Of a DNA stretch of 64,000 nucleotides, positions 46,641-57,085 are shown in pieces. The first letter of the stretch is position 1. Each line of letters starts with the position of its first letter. Below the pieces are notes generated by a model. The model saw nothing but the letters and a program-made list of their open reading frames with translations. It made no database searches and was not told the DNA's origin. Origin of the DNA: Macrostomum hystrix (lineage: Eukaryota > Platyhelminthes > Macrostomidae); contig CATNEN010000001.1 in assembly GCA_950097015.1 (NCBI GenBank), positions 16,682,501 to 16,746,500 of the forward strand, written 5' to 3'. The translations under genes and the position numbers were made by a program.

Positions 46641-49600
46641 TCACTGAAATTGTTGAGAAGAATCACTTGTAGACTGACATGAAAACATGCGAATCAGTGA
46701 TATTGCGAAGGCATTTGTAACATGTGAATCAGGGATATTGTGAAGACATTTGTAACATGTGAATCAGGGATATTGTGAAGACCTTGGTAGCTTGTGAATC
46801 AGGGATATTGTGAATACCTTGTTAGCTTGTGAATCAGGGATATTGTGAAGACATTTGTAACATGTGAATCAGGGATATTGTGAAGACCTTGGTAGCTTGT
46901 GAATCAGGGATATTGTGAAGACCTTGGTAGCTTGTGAATCGAGTATATTTTTAAGACGATGATGAGAAGCTGTGAAACGGGAAGACCCTGACATTATGAG
47001 AGTACATAGTAAATACATTTTATTACAAACAAAAGTGACTTACGCATTTTTCCTCGATGAGACCATCCTTAAACAGCAGAAAGTACGGTGTCAAGCCGTC
47101 TTCGCGGTAATCCATCAGCACCACCATGCCGTCGGGGTCCATGTGCTCGCCAGTGAAGAATTGCCAATTGCTGAAGTTGGCCAGGATGCGTTCTTTGACA
47201 ATCTTTTGAGCGCCAGCCTTGAAATCTTCAACTCGGCTAGGATTGGTCTCTTCCAGTTTCTTCTCAATGCGCTTCAGGTAGCCCTTCAGGTAAGCCAGGT
47301 AGCTCTTCTTGTCGAACTGAGTCTCAACCAGTTGGTGACTGTGGACAACGTTGATCTTGGTCTCGACAGCGTCATCGGTGCCTTCGGTAGCTTCCTCGGC
47401 CGAGGCGTTGCCACCGATCATGCGATCATCGATGGCGTTGTTAACGTTGATGCTCTTGCCTTCAATTTCTAGAACGATGCCATCGACCTCCTTGGTCGGA
47501 TAGGAGTCCGATGCCAACTCGTCACCTGGGGGGCGTGTTAAAGATCAAGTTTGCTATCGTAGTTTCGAAACGATATTACTAACGTTTTCTGATGACAAAT
47601 GTAGAAAATAAACAGAAAGTTTGAATATTAACAGAACTATATAACATTAATATAATATTAAACTCGAACTAATTTAGTCATTATAGTCTTTAGTTCGTGG
47701 ATCTAATGCTGTTGTTTCTAAAAATCCTGTGGAGGCCCATGGACTTGCTGGTACATAAGCAAATTTGTTTGATCGACTCGTTATCTGCCTCTAGTGCCAA
47801 TTCACTCATGAAAGATAAGCCACCGAGCACCAACCATGACAGCGTATCTCAAGGTGTTAGCTGCAACAAGCATTTCTGCCTTGGAACTGCTTCAGCCTGC
47901 TAAGACTGAAAAGGCAGTTGCACAAATGCCAAATTTACCGAGGCAAGAAGTCATCCAAGGATCAACACACCAACAAACCACAACTCAAATGCAGGTGTTT
48001 CATGTGACAACTGTACAGTGCACTTAGTGTGCACATGGTTGTAGGCTCTATAGATCAGGGAATACAATGTAATGGTGGAACATTGCTGTTGTTCCACTAA
48101 TTATTAGTGCAATCTGGAAATGGTAGCCATACAGATTGTGAGAAATTACTTGTCTGTACCCCTAAGTATAGCCTTTACTTTCAGGAAGCAGCAGATAACA
48201 ATATAGTGTTATTGTGTTATTATACAATAAAGAAAACAATGCACAGCATGTTTGGTCAACTAGTTTTGGCAGTCTGATAGGCCTAGATTAATTAATAGAC
48301 TCTGAAATCCTCTTAAGTCTTTATCATCTAGAGTTCTCTTGTATTTCTAATGTATAAGCTATACTATAATCAGTAGCTAAGCTAACTGATACAATATGTA
48401 AATCTGTTATTATTAAACAGCATTATTTAATTCTTTTTTTCATCCTAGTAGAACCTAGCCTTTGATCCAGGGTTGCCATGCATTTTGGTGCCTATGCATT
48501 TTGGTACAGTTAAAAGTTGTCACAGCTAAAATCAACCAACAAAAAATTTAATCAAATACTAAGACAGTAGTGAGCCTTGCACCCATTATACATATATATA
48601 ACAATTGTATATACAATTGTTAGAAATGACACACCTTACCTAGAAAACAAAACAACAAAATAACAACAAAGTAAAAGCTTAAGTAGGGTAATGTATCATC
48701 AACCAAACAGTGTATCTTCAAAACAGAACAAGAATTTTGACTCTTTCCTTGGTCTTGTGCAAGACAGAAACAAGCTATTGTATTTCACAGAACAACTATT
48801 TTGAATGTCAATGAAATTATTTACAAGCTAAGGCATGACATGCAATGAAGCATTAAAAGGAAAGAAAGATATGAATGTTTCAGTAGAAATTTTTATCACA
48901 AAAGCATACTTTTTAACAGCATTTTTTCAGGATGTACTTTAGACTATGATTGTATGTGGTTGCTTTCCAATTAAATTACCATAAATGTAGTTATTTATAG
49001 AGCATGAAAAATGCTTTCAAATGACATAATTCATGATAGATCACTCCTTAAAATAAGATTAAACCACTCACTCAAATTTTAAAACTGAACATCAAATTCT
49101 CTGTTTGGTTTGAAGATACATGAAAATCATTGTTTGGTTTTAGGTGAAAAACATGAATAACTTTTTTTCTATTTGACAAAATTGCAAAAGAAGATACTAT
49201 TTAGAAAGACAAAACAGTTTTCTATAACTTGGCTTTTGATTTATCATGATATCTTAAATAGAAAATCTGTAGCTTAGGTTTGAAGTTTAAAAAATGCATA
49301 TTCTTGTTCAATTGATGATACATTACCCTAAGTACCATTTGCATATATATATATATATAAATATATAAAAAATAGTTAGGTAGGTAGAAACCAGAATACA
49401 TGAAATGAACAATTAAATTAAAATGTTTTTCTGCTATGACAACAGAAAACTCAAACTCTACACTGGCCCTCGCTGCTCAGGGCCATACACTAGGATATGA
49501 GCTAACATTAACTCAAAGATAATATGATAAAATTTAAATAGCAGCAGCAACTCAGCTTGTTCTGTTAGCATAGTTTATATTTAGAGGGTGGGCCTACATG

Positions 49601-50276
49601 TACAGTGAGAAGAAGCAAGGATAGAGCAGAGAGAAGGATATGGGAGGCTTTACACAGGACCAGTTGTTTTTCATCCTGCATTGCAATTGCTGTTTCCATG
49701 GCATTCTCAGCCTCCTCATCATTTGTGTGGTTGCCTCCTAGTCAAGCTGTACTGTTTGGTAGGTATCTTTTCTCTTTTAAGTTGAAACAAAAAAAAACAA
49801 AAAAGAACCAAAAAACACAAGCATAGAAATGCCTGGCAACTGATTTAGGGTCTCGCCTAGGGGAGCATTCCCTAGGGTTAGCATCCCTATGCAAAACAAT
49901 AGTATAAGTAATTGTTTATTGGACATTTCAGCCTGTCAATTTTTGAACTGAGAGCCAAAAAATGTGACAAATAATATGCCTACTAAAAAACTTGCAAAGT
50001 TAGCTGTTTCTATTCTAGGAATCTATTTGAATGGTCTCCTAAATTAGCTAGCTTCTATTTGATAAGTAAATAACTAATTTGACCATAGATTGGCTAGTAA
50101 ATAAAGAAACTAAACTGAAGCCAGGCTTTTGCAGCCTAAAGCTTGAAGGCCAAAACTTGCTTAAAAACTAATGAAGTTATAAGAAGTGTTAGCTAAGAAG
50201 TGTCATTGCATCTATGCATCCAAAAAGGAGCCAGAAACTAAGGCATACCTGAAACTATATCCTTGTAGATAAGCAT
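46641..50276 (-). CDS. TPT1: Translationally controlled tumour protein (TCTP), complete
   Basis: Minus-strand exons: 50276-50249 (MLIYKDIVS plus one base), 47525-47044, 46643-46641 (stop). They join in phase to 170 residues; the family is about 172. Family signature 1 is IGGNASAEE and signature 2 lies in FSNWQFFTGEHMDPDGMVVL. The C-terminus is LFKDGLIEEKC. TCTP is an abundant cytosolic Mss4-fold protein linked to growth, calcium binding and anti-apoptosis. The second exon ends AAATGC|GTAAGT, and the last exon begins CAATTTCAG|TGA, restoring the conserved terminal Lys-Cys. Intron 1 (2.7 kb) hosts a MITE, and intron 2 a 35-bp array. The first exon was found by its encoded MLIYKD start and matching one-base phase. 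Confidence 0.93.
46685..46945 (+). repeat. 35-bp minisatellite in TCTP intron 2
   Basis: About 7 copies of a 35-bp unit (GTGAATCAGGGATATTGTGA, then AGACATTTGTAACAT or AGACCTTGGTAGCTT). Two sub-variants alternate. Confidence 0.9.
48686..49328. mobile_element. Tc1/mariner-like MITE (643 bp) in TCTP intron 1
   Basis: The left end GGGTAATGTATCATCAA (48686) is the exact reverse complement of TTGATGATACATTACCC (ending 49328). Both ends are flanked by TA (48684-48685 and 49329-49330), the expected target duplication. The inner sequence is partly palindromic: AACCAAACAGTGTATCTTC on the left, TGTTTGGTTTGAAGATACA on the right. No coding capacity. Confidence 0.82.
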
Positions 50277-51438
50277 TTTTGTCTACTAATAATTTGCAAG
50301 CCGAAATTACAGGTAACGCTCAACGCGACGCTTCACAAGACTACTCAGAGTGACTAATCAGTAAAGTCAAGAAGCGTAATTTCAGTTTGAATTTACATAG
50401 CCTTTGTTGAGTGTCAGAGCATAATAAAATAATATATATATAATACATGATATCTAGCCTTTAAAGATTTGCACTACTAGTTTTTTTAAGTCACCATTAC
50501 GCTGAAATGAACTGTTTCGTTTAAACCTTTGATTTCTGTGAAACAAGTTTACGCAGTGATTTAATATTACGCATGATTTTACAACTTAAAAGGTTCTTAT
50601 ATAATATTTACACATCAAAGCACAGTGCAGCAATCTAAAAAGAAGCGATCATTTAATCCAATCGTTTTCTTTCCTTACAGTTTTTTGCGACTTGTGTATT
50701 TCTTGAACTTTTATTCTATAAAATACTTAAGGTTTTCCAATCAACTTGTAACTTCAAGTGGGTCTAGTTGGCCATATAGATTCACAAGAAAACAGTGGGT
50801 TGTTGACTGATTATCTTTTTTAAGTTTCTAGCTTGCTTGCCTGTAGGCTGTAACTTAAAAAATGTATATGAGAATTGTCTAGTACTAGTTTGCTTATAGC
50901 TTTATGAAAATGAAAATTAAAAATACTCTTGATTTTTTACCTTCTTTTATGCAAAAATATGCTTTAGGCCTATTGCAAGAATGTAGTTGTTGCTGTCATT
51001 TGTCATCATTGTCATGGTGTAATAATCTTAGATAGGTCCCCATGGCTCTATTGAAGTTTAATATTATTTATTATTCACCTAGAATTTACCTGACCAAAAA
51101 CTCTTTAACCACTATTTCCCACTTAGTGTGGTATTATTATATTTTGGGGTCCTGGCAAAAGCATTTAGGCTAAAGGCCTTCTAATTATAAATATGCATAA
51201 TCTACTATAAGTACCCTTGGCCTTGACTCTATTGCAGTTTAATCCCATTTGTGTGCCATTCTCCCACAAATAAAACACCCAACAAAAAATTTCTTCAAAA
51301 AGTTCCAAATCCATTATGTGCCACAAAGTGTGGTTATCCTTTGATAGGGAAGCCATTCTATAGAAAGTGGTTATAGATGGAACAAAATGGTTTTCTTTTT
51401 GAACTCAGTACCCTAAAGATGTGTGTAGATGCCAATTT
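50277..51438. other. Intergenic, upstream of TCTP
   Basis: AT-rich sequence with no supported gene. It should contain the TCTP 5' UTR and promoter (reading leftward from about 50.3-50.6 kb). No clear TATA box or terminal oligopyrimidine start could be fixed. Confidence 0.4.
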
Positions 51439-51699
51439 ATACCCACTGGGACCTAACTCCGACATTTAACTTTAAACGGCCCGACACAAAGAAAGGGAAA
51501 TCGGGCTGATTTATTCCCAATTTTCATCTTGTTGGGGCGTCAGTGCCGTCGGGTCGATTTTGGGCAGATGAAAGTCGCAAACAAAAGATGAAAAATGGAT
51601 TGACAGTCATCTTCGTACAATTTTCATCGGTTTTTGTCGGAACCAAAAGTGAAAAATTGGCCTGAAAAAATCAACGAATCATTGATTTTTTCAAAAAAC

Positions 51700-51970
51700 C
51701 GTAACAACAACTCGACTTTCACACAAAATAACTCCGACTTTCACCTGTGTAGAAATATGACGATGTATATCTGTCTGATATTCATCTGTACAAGTCGGAC
51801 TAACTGCTACGCGACTTTCACCCGATATTGAAGATCCGATTTTCACCAATTTTCATCTGCACAAGTCGGACTAACTGCTACGCGACTTTTACCAGATATT
51901 GAAGATCCAATTTTCACCGATTTTCATCTGCACAAGTCGGACTAACTGCTACGTGACTTTCACCCGACAA
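51700..51970 (+). repeat. Left subterminal repeats of the 5.1-kb transposon
   Basis: Three copies of an approximately 73-bp unit (CATCTGCACAAGTCGGACTA, then ACTGCTACGCGACTTTCACC, then CGATATTGAAGATCCGATTT) from about 51783, preceded by looser CGACTTTCAC motifs. The inverse motifs GATGAAAATCGGG and GGTGAAAAATCG lie at 56305-56465. Confidence 0.85.
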
Positions 51971-52353
51971 TGATGGCTCGTAATAATGGAACAATGTTGG
52001 TCTCAATATATATTCACCAAAGTAAGAAACTAACAGTGTTTGACTCAAGATTTTGTGGTTTATAATTATAAAATTAAATATTGTAGCAAGTTTTAAAATA
52101 TAATTAAAGTTGACAGCTTAATTACTATATTATTTTTTACAGTACCATTAGTTTGAGAAATTATATTGGCGTTTACCTTTTAGTTTGTAAAAATTATAAC
52201 TTTGTTAAAAATTATTCGTTTGTATAAATTTTAGAAAAAATGCTGAAGTATGTTTAAAGTTTAATATGAATAATATGCATATGATATGGAAGTACGATAA
52301 AGTAGATAAAATTGTTATAAAACAGTTTTAAGTGACTCCTACCCTCTCCCAGA

Positions 52354-52551
52354 TCAGGCAGGACCAGATTTGTCGGCCTTGTCCGCCGTTTTGTCGGCCT
52401 CGTCCGCAGTTTTGTTGGCCTCGTCTGCTGTTTTGTCGGCCTTGTTTGCAGGTTTGGCCGCTTTCGCTGACTGGTTAATGGCGTCGACGCATGCCGCGTA
52501 GGCCCGCTGAATTTCGGCGCGAGACACTTTGACACCGTTATTATCCAGATG
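52354..52551 (-). CDS. Unidentified Ala/Lys/Asp-rich exon within the transposon
   Basis: On the minus strand 66 codons run from a possible acceptor TTATCCAG| at 52552 to TGA at 52354. They encode HLDNNGVKVSRAEIQRAYAA, then CVDAINQSAKAAK, then a degenerate heptad-like repeat KADKTADEANKTADEADKTA. The composition is GC-rich and unlike the flanks, and the repeat is protein-like rather than a simple array. The 5' neighbour is the perfect inverted repeat at 52565-52669, which may have split this exon from its upstream part. I do not recognise the family. Confidence 0.4.
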   Translation of the reverse strand, partial: HLDNNGVKVSRAEIQRAYAACVDAINQSAKAAKPANKADKTADEANKTADEADKTADKADKSGPA

Positions 52552-52564
52552 CTGGATAATGGAA

Positions 52565-52669
52565 GGTTATTCGTAAGTGAGACTTTAGGATAATAGTCCG
52601 GCTCATGAGTGCGCGCAGCGCACGAGTGAGCATAGGACTATTATCCTAAAGTCTCACTTACGAATAACC
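52565..52669. repeat. Perfect 35-bp inverted repeat (cruciform)
   Basis: 52565-52599 and 52635-52669 are exact reverse complements (GGTTATTCGTAAGTGAGACT... / ...AGTCTCACTTACGAATAACC). The 35-nt spacer has its own partial dyad GTGCGCGCAGCGCAC. Confidence 0.95.
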
Positions 52670-52877
52670 GCATTGTCGAATTTCAGTGGGGCCATAGACA
52701 AAAAGGGCATCGAAAGGAGAGAGGGGTTACCGAGGAGAGACAGACAAAAAGACTGACGTGGTTTACTGGAGTTTGGGCCATAGACAACGAAGTTGCAAAC
52801 AGGCCGGGGCTTAAGAGGGTGGAAAGGAAAAGAGAGAAAGGAGAGAATAAAACGTAAATAGCTACAATCGCTTGACC

Positions 52878-53509
52878 ATGGAGAACCGGACGTCATATCC
52901 GATTAACTGGGGCAATCTGCCTGTCGAAAGTTTAGCCAACGTATCTAGTAGCGAACTCAATTGGATCTCAAGACTTTCCACATCTCAGAAGGACATGAAG
53001 GATAACGAAGACTTCTTGAACTTCTTGCACATTATTGAGAGCGGTGATACTGATACCGATCAATCTGATGATTTGCCTCTGCTACCGGCCGAGGATGATG
53101 CTGCAGCTGAAGAGGATGGAGAGAATGAAACTGAGCCGAAACTAGTTCCTTTGGATATGCAAGAGGCAATGACGAAAGATGAAATAGTGAGCCTACCAAC
53201 CAAGACGCGTGAGCAGATGATTGCTCATGGTAACAGTTTTGTGCAGTTCCTTCGGGAACATGGAGCTGCTGTTCACGAATTGAGTCGTGTTGAGATGTGT
53301 GAGTTTCTTAGGTATTACTACTACCAATTACGTCGCCATGATGGCGGTCCATACTCGCCTGCATCCACGGTCAAGTAACAATGCCTGCTGACATCAGCAT
53401 CCAGAGCTCCATCGTGCAAGAAGCAGTGAGCGTGTCTGATGGTCGTCAGATGAACGGTCGGAGTATCTTTATTATGAACAACTGCACTTTCAACAATTGC
53501 AATCTGTAA
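52878..53509 (+). pseudogene. Internally deleted Crypton-like tyrosine recombinase remnant
   Basis: The first ORF (ATG 52878 to TAA 53378) has an acidic N-terminus. It ends NSFVQFLREHGAAVHEL and CEFLRYYYYQLRRHDGGPYS, resembling the core-binding (SAM-like) domain of Crypton-type tyrosine recombinases and their ZMYM/KCTD1-like relatives. The next ORF (ATG 53381 to TAA 53509, shifted frame) ends RSIFIMNNCTFNNCNL, resembling the C-terminal tail of those proteins. The catalytic R-H-R-Y region between them is absent. Hence a deletion derivative, or possibly a small domesticated DNA-binding protein. Family recognition is from memory. Confidence 0.5.
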
Positions 53510-53782
53510 TGGTCTTGGGCACTATATTGACAATTGCGCCATATTGATACTGCACTATTAACTTTCCATAGCGCTCTTTTGTTGTTGGTGTTTGCTGTTT
53601 TGTTCTAAAAATAGGCATCCATTATCCCGAGTTCGAAATCATTATCCTGAAGTTTAAGTGAAGAAATAAATGGAATGTGCTCATGCTTTAACCATAGACG
53701 ATTACATTATCCTAAAGACTGATTTTTGACAATGACGTCAATTCTGGTGCGGTCCGCCGCCACTCGCGTGTTCTCCCTGGAG

Positions 53783-54776
53783 CTACGGCCGGTAAATGAT
53801 GTGTCTTCCAGCTCTGTTTTTTTCAAAAAGAGCGCGAATACAAAATTGGAGCAGGCTCCCGACACGTTTCGACAGCTTGTCAATGTCTTGGCAGCGCTTC
53901 AACTGCTCAATTTGTGTTAGGATTGACGCACGATCCATAGCTTGCACCTGTATGTATTGTGATCGTCCGAAAAGGTGGGGCATAATAAATCTGTACATTG
54001 TAACTTGTATATTGTCTGTGAAACAATATTAGATTTCGGATAATAAGAATAACGACGGAATCAAATGATTCATGCGTCATTACCTTCTGGGTCGGAAATT
54101 CCTCAGAGAGTGGAACGTAAATGCGATCACAGCCGGACTTCGACCGGCCAGCGGATTTTAGCTGACGTGTAACGTCTAGCGGCGCAACACTTTCAGAGGC
54201 ACAATCCTCGTCGTCGGCGTCGGCCGCAGAAGTGATTGCGGCAGCGACTGATAAAAGAGCGCGTCGCCTGACCTGCGCGGCATAAACCATGGCTTCAGTT
54301 AACTGCTCCTGCAGCCGCGTGGTAGATTCGCGAAGAGCTGCTACTTCATCAGCCCTGTTGTCCAGCAGTTTTAACAGCTCAACACGCTCCTGACGAAGGG
54401 CCATTAGTTCGGTTTTACAAGTTTTCTGTTGCTCGTCCTTTCTGGAGCATTCAGGGCAGCTATCGACATTTGTTGGCAGCGATGTCGTGGGTGGAGGATC
54501 TGCCTCTGATTCCACACTTTGGCAGAGTTTCAGAAATTTCCTGCCCTGCTCCATAGAAGCAAACGGGCCCTTGATAATTGTGGCCGGATGCCGAGCAGCA
54601 CTTTGTTTATTTCTCTTGGCCAAAACAACTTCCACCTGTTGGCCAACAGTGCGGACGTAGCCGTCGTCCAAGTCGACACCCTCGTCTAAAACGTCTACGT
54701 CATTAACGAGGGCGCACTGCTTCTTGCCCAGTTTAAACTGTACCAACCAAATAATCTCAGCTGCTTTGGGCGGCAT
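53783..54776 (-). CDS. BEN-like coiled-coil protein, two exons
   Basis: Minus-strand exons 54776-54084 and 53947-53783 (stop TAG) join in phase 0 (CCCAGAAG|GTAATG; TACATACAG|GTG), giving 285 residues. The N-terminal 80 residues (WLVQFKLGKKQCALVNDVDV, GQQVEVVLAKRN, ARHPATIIKG) resemble the small beta domain found before BEN domains. A CxxC near ECSRKDEQQKTC, a coiled coil (LMALRQERVELLKLLDNRAD) and a C-terminal IYVPLSEEF plus helical RCQDIDKLSKRVGSLLQFCI, compatible with a partial BEN DNA-binding fold, follow. It lies inside the transposon and may be an accessory regulator. The BEN call is tentative. Confidence 0.55.
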
Positions 54777-55017
54777 TTTTTAGGCTAATTGGCCCTTAAG
54801 TCTGTAACAATTGGTGTGGGTAATTTAGGTTTATCGCAAATAATAGAATTAACTGGGATATATTCGGAGTGGAGTTATACAGAAAACTATGTAGATAAAC
54901 AGATAGATAGATAGATAGTACAAACAGTACGGAATGGCGGCGCATCGTCGCAGTCTAAGTTGGCATTTGAACTGTTGTGCATACTATAGGTACGCGTCTA
55001 ATTATGAATATAGGTGT

Positions 55018-55731
55018 CTATACTGAGAAAATGGGACAGGGAAAAGTGACGTGGCGCAGCAGCCCATTTTGATCAATCATAACACGTAGCTGGGGGCGAA
55101 CATCAAGCACCCAAAATTTCACGAGGTGCGCCTGGCATTGCTCACAGCGCGCGCCAGCTGGTGCTTCTCCGATGTGACTCAAACTGCAGGAGCAGCACAC
55201 GGAGTGGCAAGTCGCATTTTTAGGTCGAAAGCAACCCTTTGTAGGCGCAATTCCCAGTGCCTTGTCGAGCTGCTTTATTGTGCGGGGAGCATTGTTGCCC
55301 CTTGGCAAAAGTCTTTGAATCAATTGGAGTAGCAAAGTTGTCGACTTTCGGCGTAGCTTGCTTTTTCTACGAAAGGCCTCGATTGCTGCAGCTGCTTTAC
55401 TAACAGTTATTGATGCTCCACCAAATAAAAGGTGATCTTGACGAGTCGGTGGTGAATCAGCGGGACCGCCGCTGGCACCGGAAGGCGAAGCCCCGTTGGC
55501 CTGAGAATTCTGCAGCGGCTCCTCTGATGCTGGCGAATCAGCGGGACCGCCGCTGGCACTGGAAGGCGAAGCCCCGTCGGCCTGAGAATTCTGCAGCGGC
55601 TCCTCCGATGCTGGCGAATCAGCGGGACCGCCGCTGGCACCGGAAGGCAATGCTTCGTTGCGTCATTGTTTTTTTATTTCTTTCTGGCGCTGCCTCCACT
55701 CCTGTTGCCGCTTTCTATTGGACTTCGGCAT
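55018..55731 (-). pseudogene. Transposase-like zinc-binding ORF with premature stop
   Basis: From ATG at 55731 the minus strand reads MPKSNRKRQQEWRQRQKEIK, then hits TGA at 55665-55663 and continues in the same frame to TAG at 55018. Next come 2.3 copies of an 81-bp (27-residue) repeat with ADSPASEEPLQNSQ, then LLQLIQRLLPRGNNAPRTIK, a cysteine cluster (CHSVCCSC ... CEQCQ) and VLDVRPQLRVMI. The LLPxGNN, Cys-cluster and xLxxQLxxL order resembles the N-terminal part of animal EnSpm/CACTA-type (Tnp2-like) transposases. The catalytic part is missing. The downstream TTG/ATG-less ORF alone would be 210 residues. Confidence 0.5.
55455..55645 (-). repeat. 81-bp in-frame tandem repeat
   Basis: GAATCAGCGGGACCG recurs at 55455, 55536 and 55617, 81 bp apart; copies are nearly identical and keep the frame (27 residues). 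Confidence 0.92.
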
Positions 55732-56516
55732 TTTGAGTAAAGACGTGCGTCGAACACAGCTGCGGGAGGGATTTACAACTCAAATTATTGCTTCAGCAAT
55801 GAGAATAAAGTTAACTAAAGTAATTAAAGAAATTAAGCTGCTAAGAAATTATCCGAAAATCAATGAGATGTCTGATCTGACTATTGATAGATATGACTCG
55901 ACATATGATAGACACGAACTAAATTTTGATATACAATGCTGCTTAAACACAAAATATCATACGGACAGGAAAAACAGGATAAAGGAAAATGGACACTAAG
56001 AGTGAAACTAAAGCCCAAAACATAAACACAGTGATTGCAGATGCACACTGAATTTTAATATTTTTAGGCATCAGTATATTTGATATGAACACAATTTTAT
56101 GTCAATTTTAATGTAGGCATGTACTAGTGCATAATATTACATAAGGCATGTAATACAAAGAGCCACCGACAATGTAGACTGGCATAATTAAGCGGGTGGT
56201 GGAAGAGCCAGATCAAGCGACAGGGGATGGATGACTATGACGCTCTTCAATCAGCAGACGGCGCCCAGACGCAGCGCCGCAGCATCTTATAGCACTTTAT
56301 CCAAGTAAGATGAAAATCGGGTAAATGTCGGTGAAAAATCGTGCCAAAACAATTCAGACTTTAGTCTGCTTTTATCGGCCCAAAAAACGAGCAAAAGTCG
56401 GGGAGAAATCGTGTATATTTCAGTCCGATAATCAAATCGTATAAAAATCGTGTGAAAATCGGGTTGATAATGATCAGACAGTTTGCAAGATGTCGGAGTT
56501 GGGTCCCAGCGGGTAT

Positions 56517-57085
56517 GCCTACTAAAACTGGAACTACATTATGGAATTAATGTTCAAGAAGCCCAAAAGTTTTCGCCTTGCTAAATAATATTTTTCATAG
56601 ATAGTAAAGAACTAATAAAAACCATCATCATAAAATATATGAACTATGTTTATGAATATGTCACAATATTAACTTTGAGTATTAAAACTAGTAAGTCACT
56701 ATTTAAAATTTTTTGTTAACTTTGTATCTTTTTTTCCTGTTTTACACTTAAACTTATCTTAGCTAGCCAATTTTAATTAGTAATTGCTTTTTTCTGGTAA
56801 TTTGATATTGTAGGTGTCTTGTACAATATGTGAGATTGTTCTGTAAGCCCATTACATTTTAATGATAATTGTAACTTCTATATTTAAATTTTAGGAGATG
56901 TAGATATACCCTTGTTGCTAAAATATTCCAGGTGTGACTTTGTTTTTGGCATGCTATATACTATATTTTTCAGACTATGGTACCTATATGATCATATCAA
57001 AGCTGACAGTTAGATTGTATTATACAAACTTTAATATGATAAGCTGGTCCAATAAAATATGACATTCTTTTCAGTACCAACAGGA
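56517..57085. other. AT-rich spacer upstream of the S28 peptidase gene
   Basis: No gene seen. ATTCTTTTCAG at about 57063-57073 is a good 3' splice site 13 bp before the chosen ATG, so the first coding exon may receive a 5' UTR exon or a trans-spliced leader there. Confidence 0.5.

Larger units (their letters stand above)
51439..56516. mobile_element. 5.1-kb DNA transposon with 27-bp terminal inverted repeats
   Basis: The left terminus (51439-51465) and right terminus (56490-56516, inverted) agree at 25 of 27 positions: ATACCCRCTGGGACCYAACT then CCGACAT. Both subterminal zones are dense in CGATTTTCACC-like motifs, in opposite orientation at the two ends, resembling transposase-binding arrays of EnSpm/CACTA or KDZ elements. 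It contains a BEN-like gene, a broken zinc-binding transposase-like ORF, a Crypton-like remnant and a cruciform. The target duplication is ambiguous (TA at most), so family placement is tentative; it may also be a composite of nested elements. Confidence 0.7.

Noticed and set aside
47023-47043. TCTP C-terminal extension VSHFCL as the normal protein end
   Set aside because: A perfect GTAAGT donor follows the conserved Lys-Cys, and a downstream acceptor gives an immediate stop and poly(A) signal; the extension is at most a retained-intron form.
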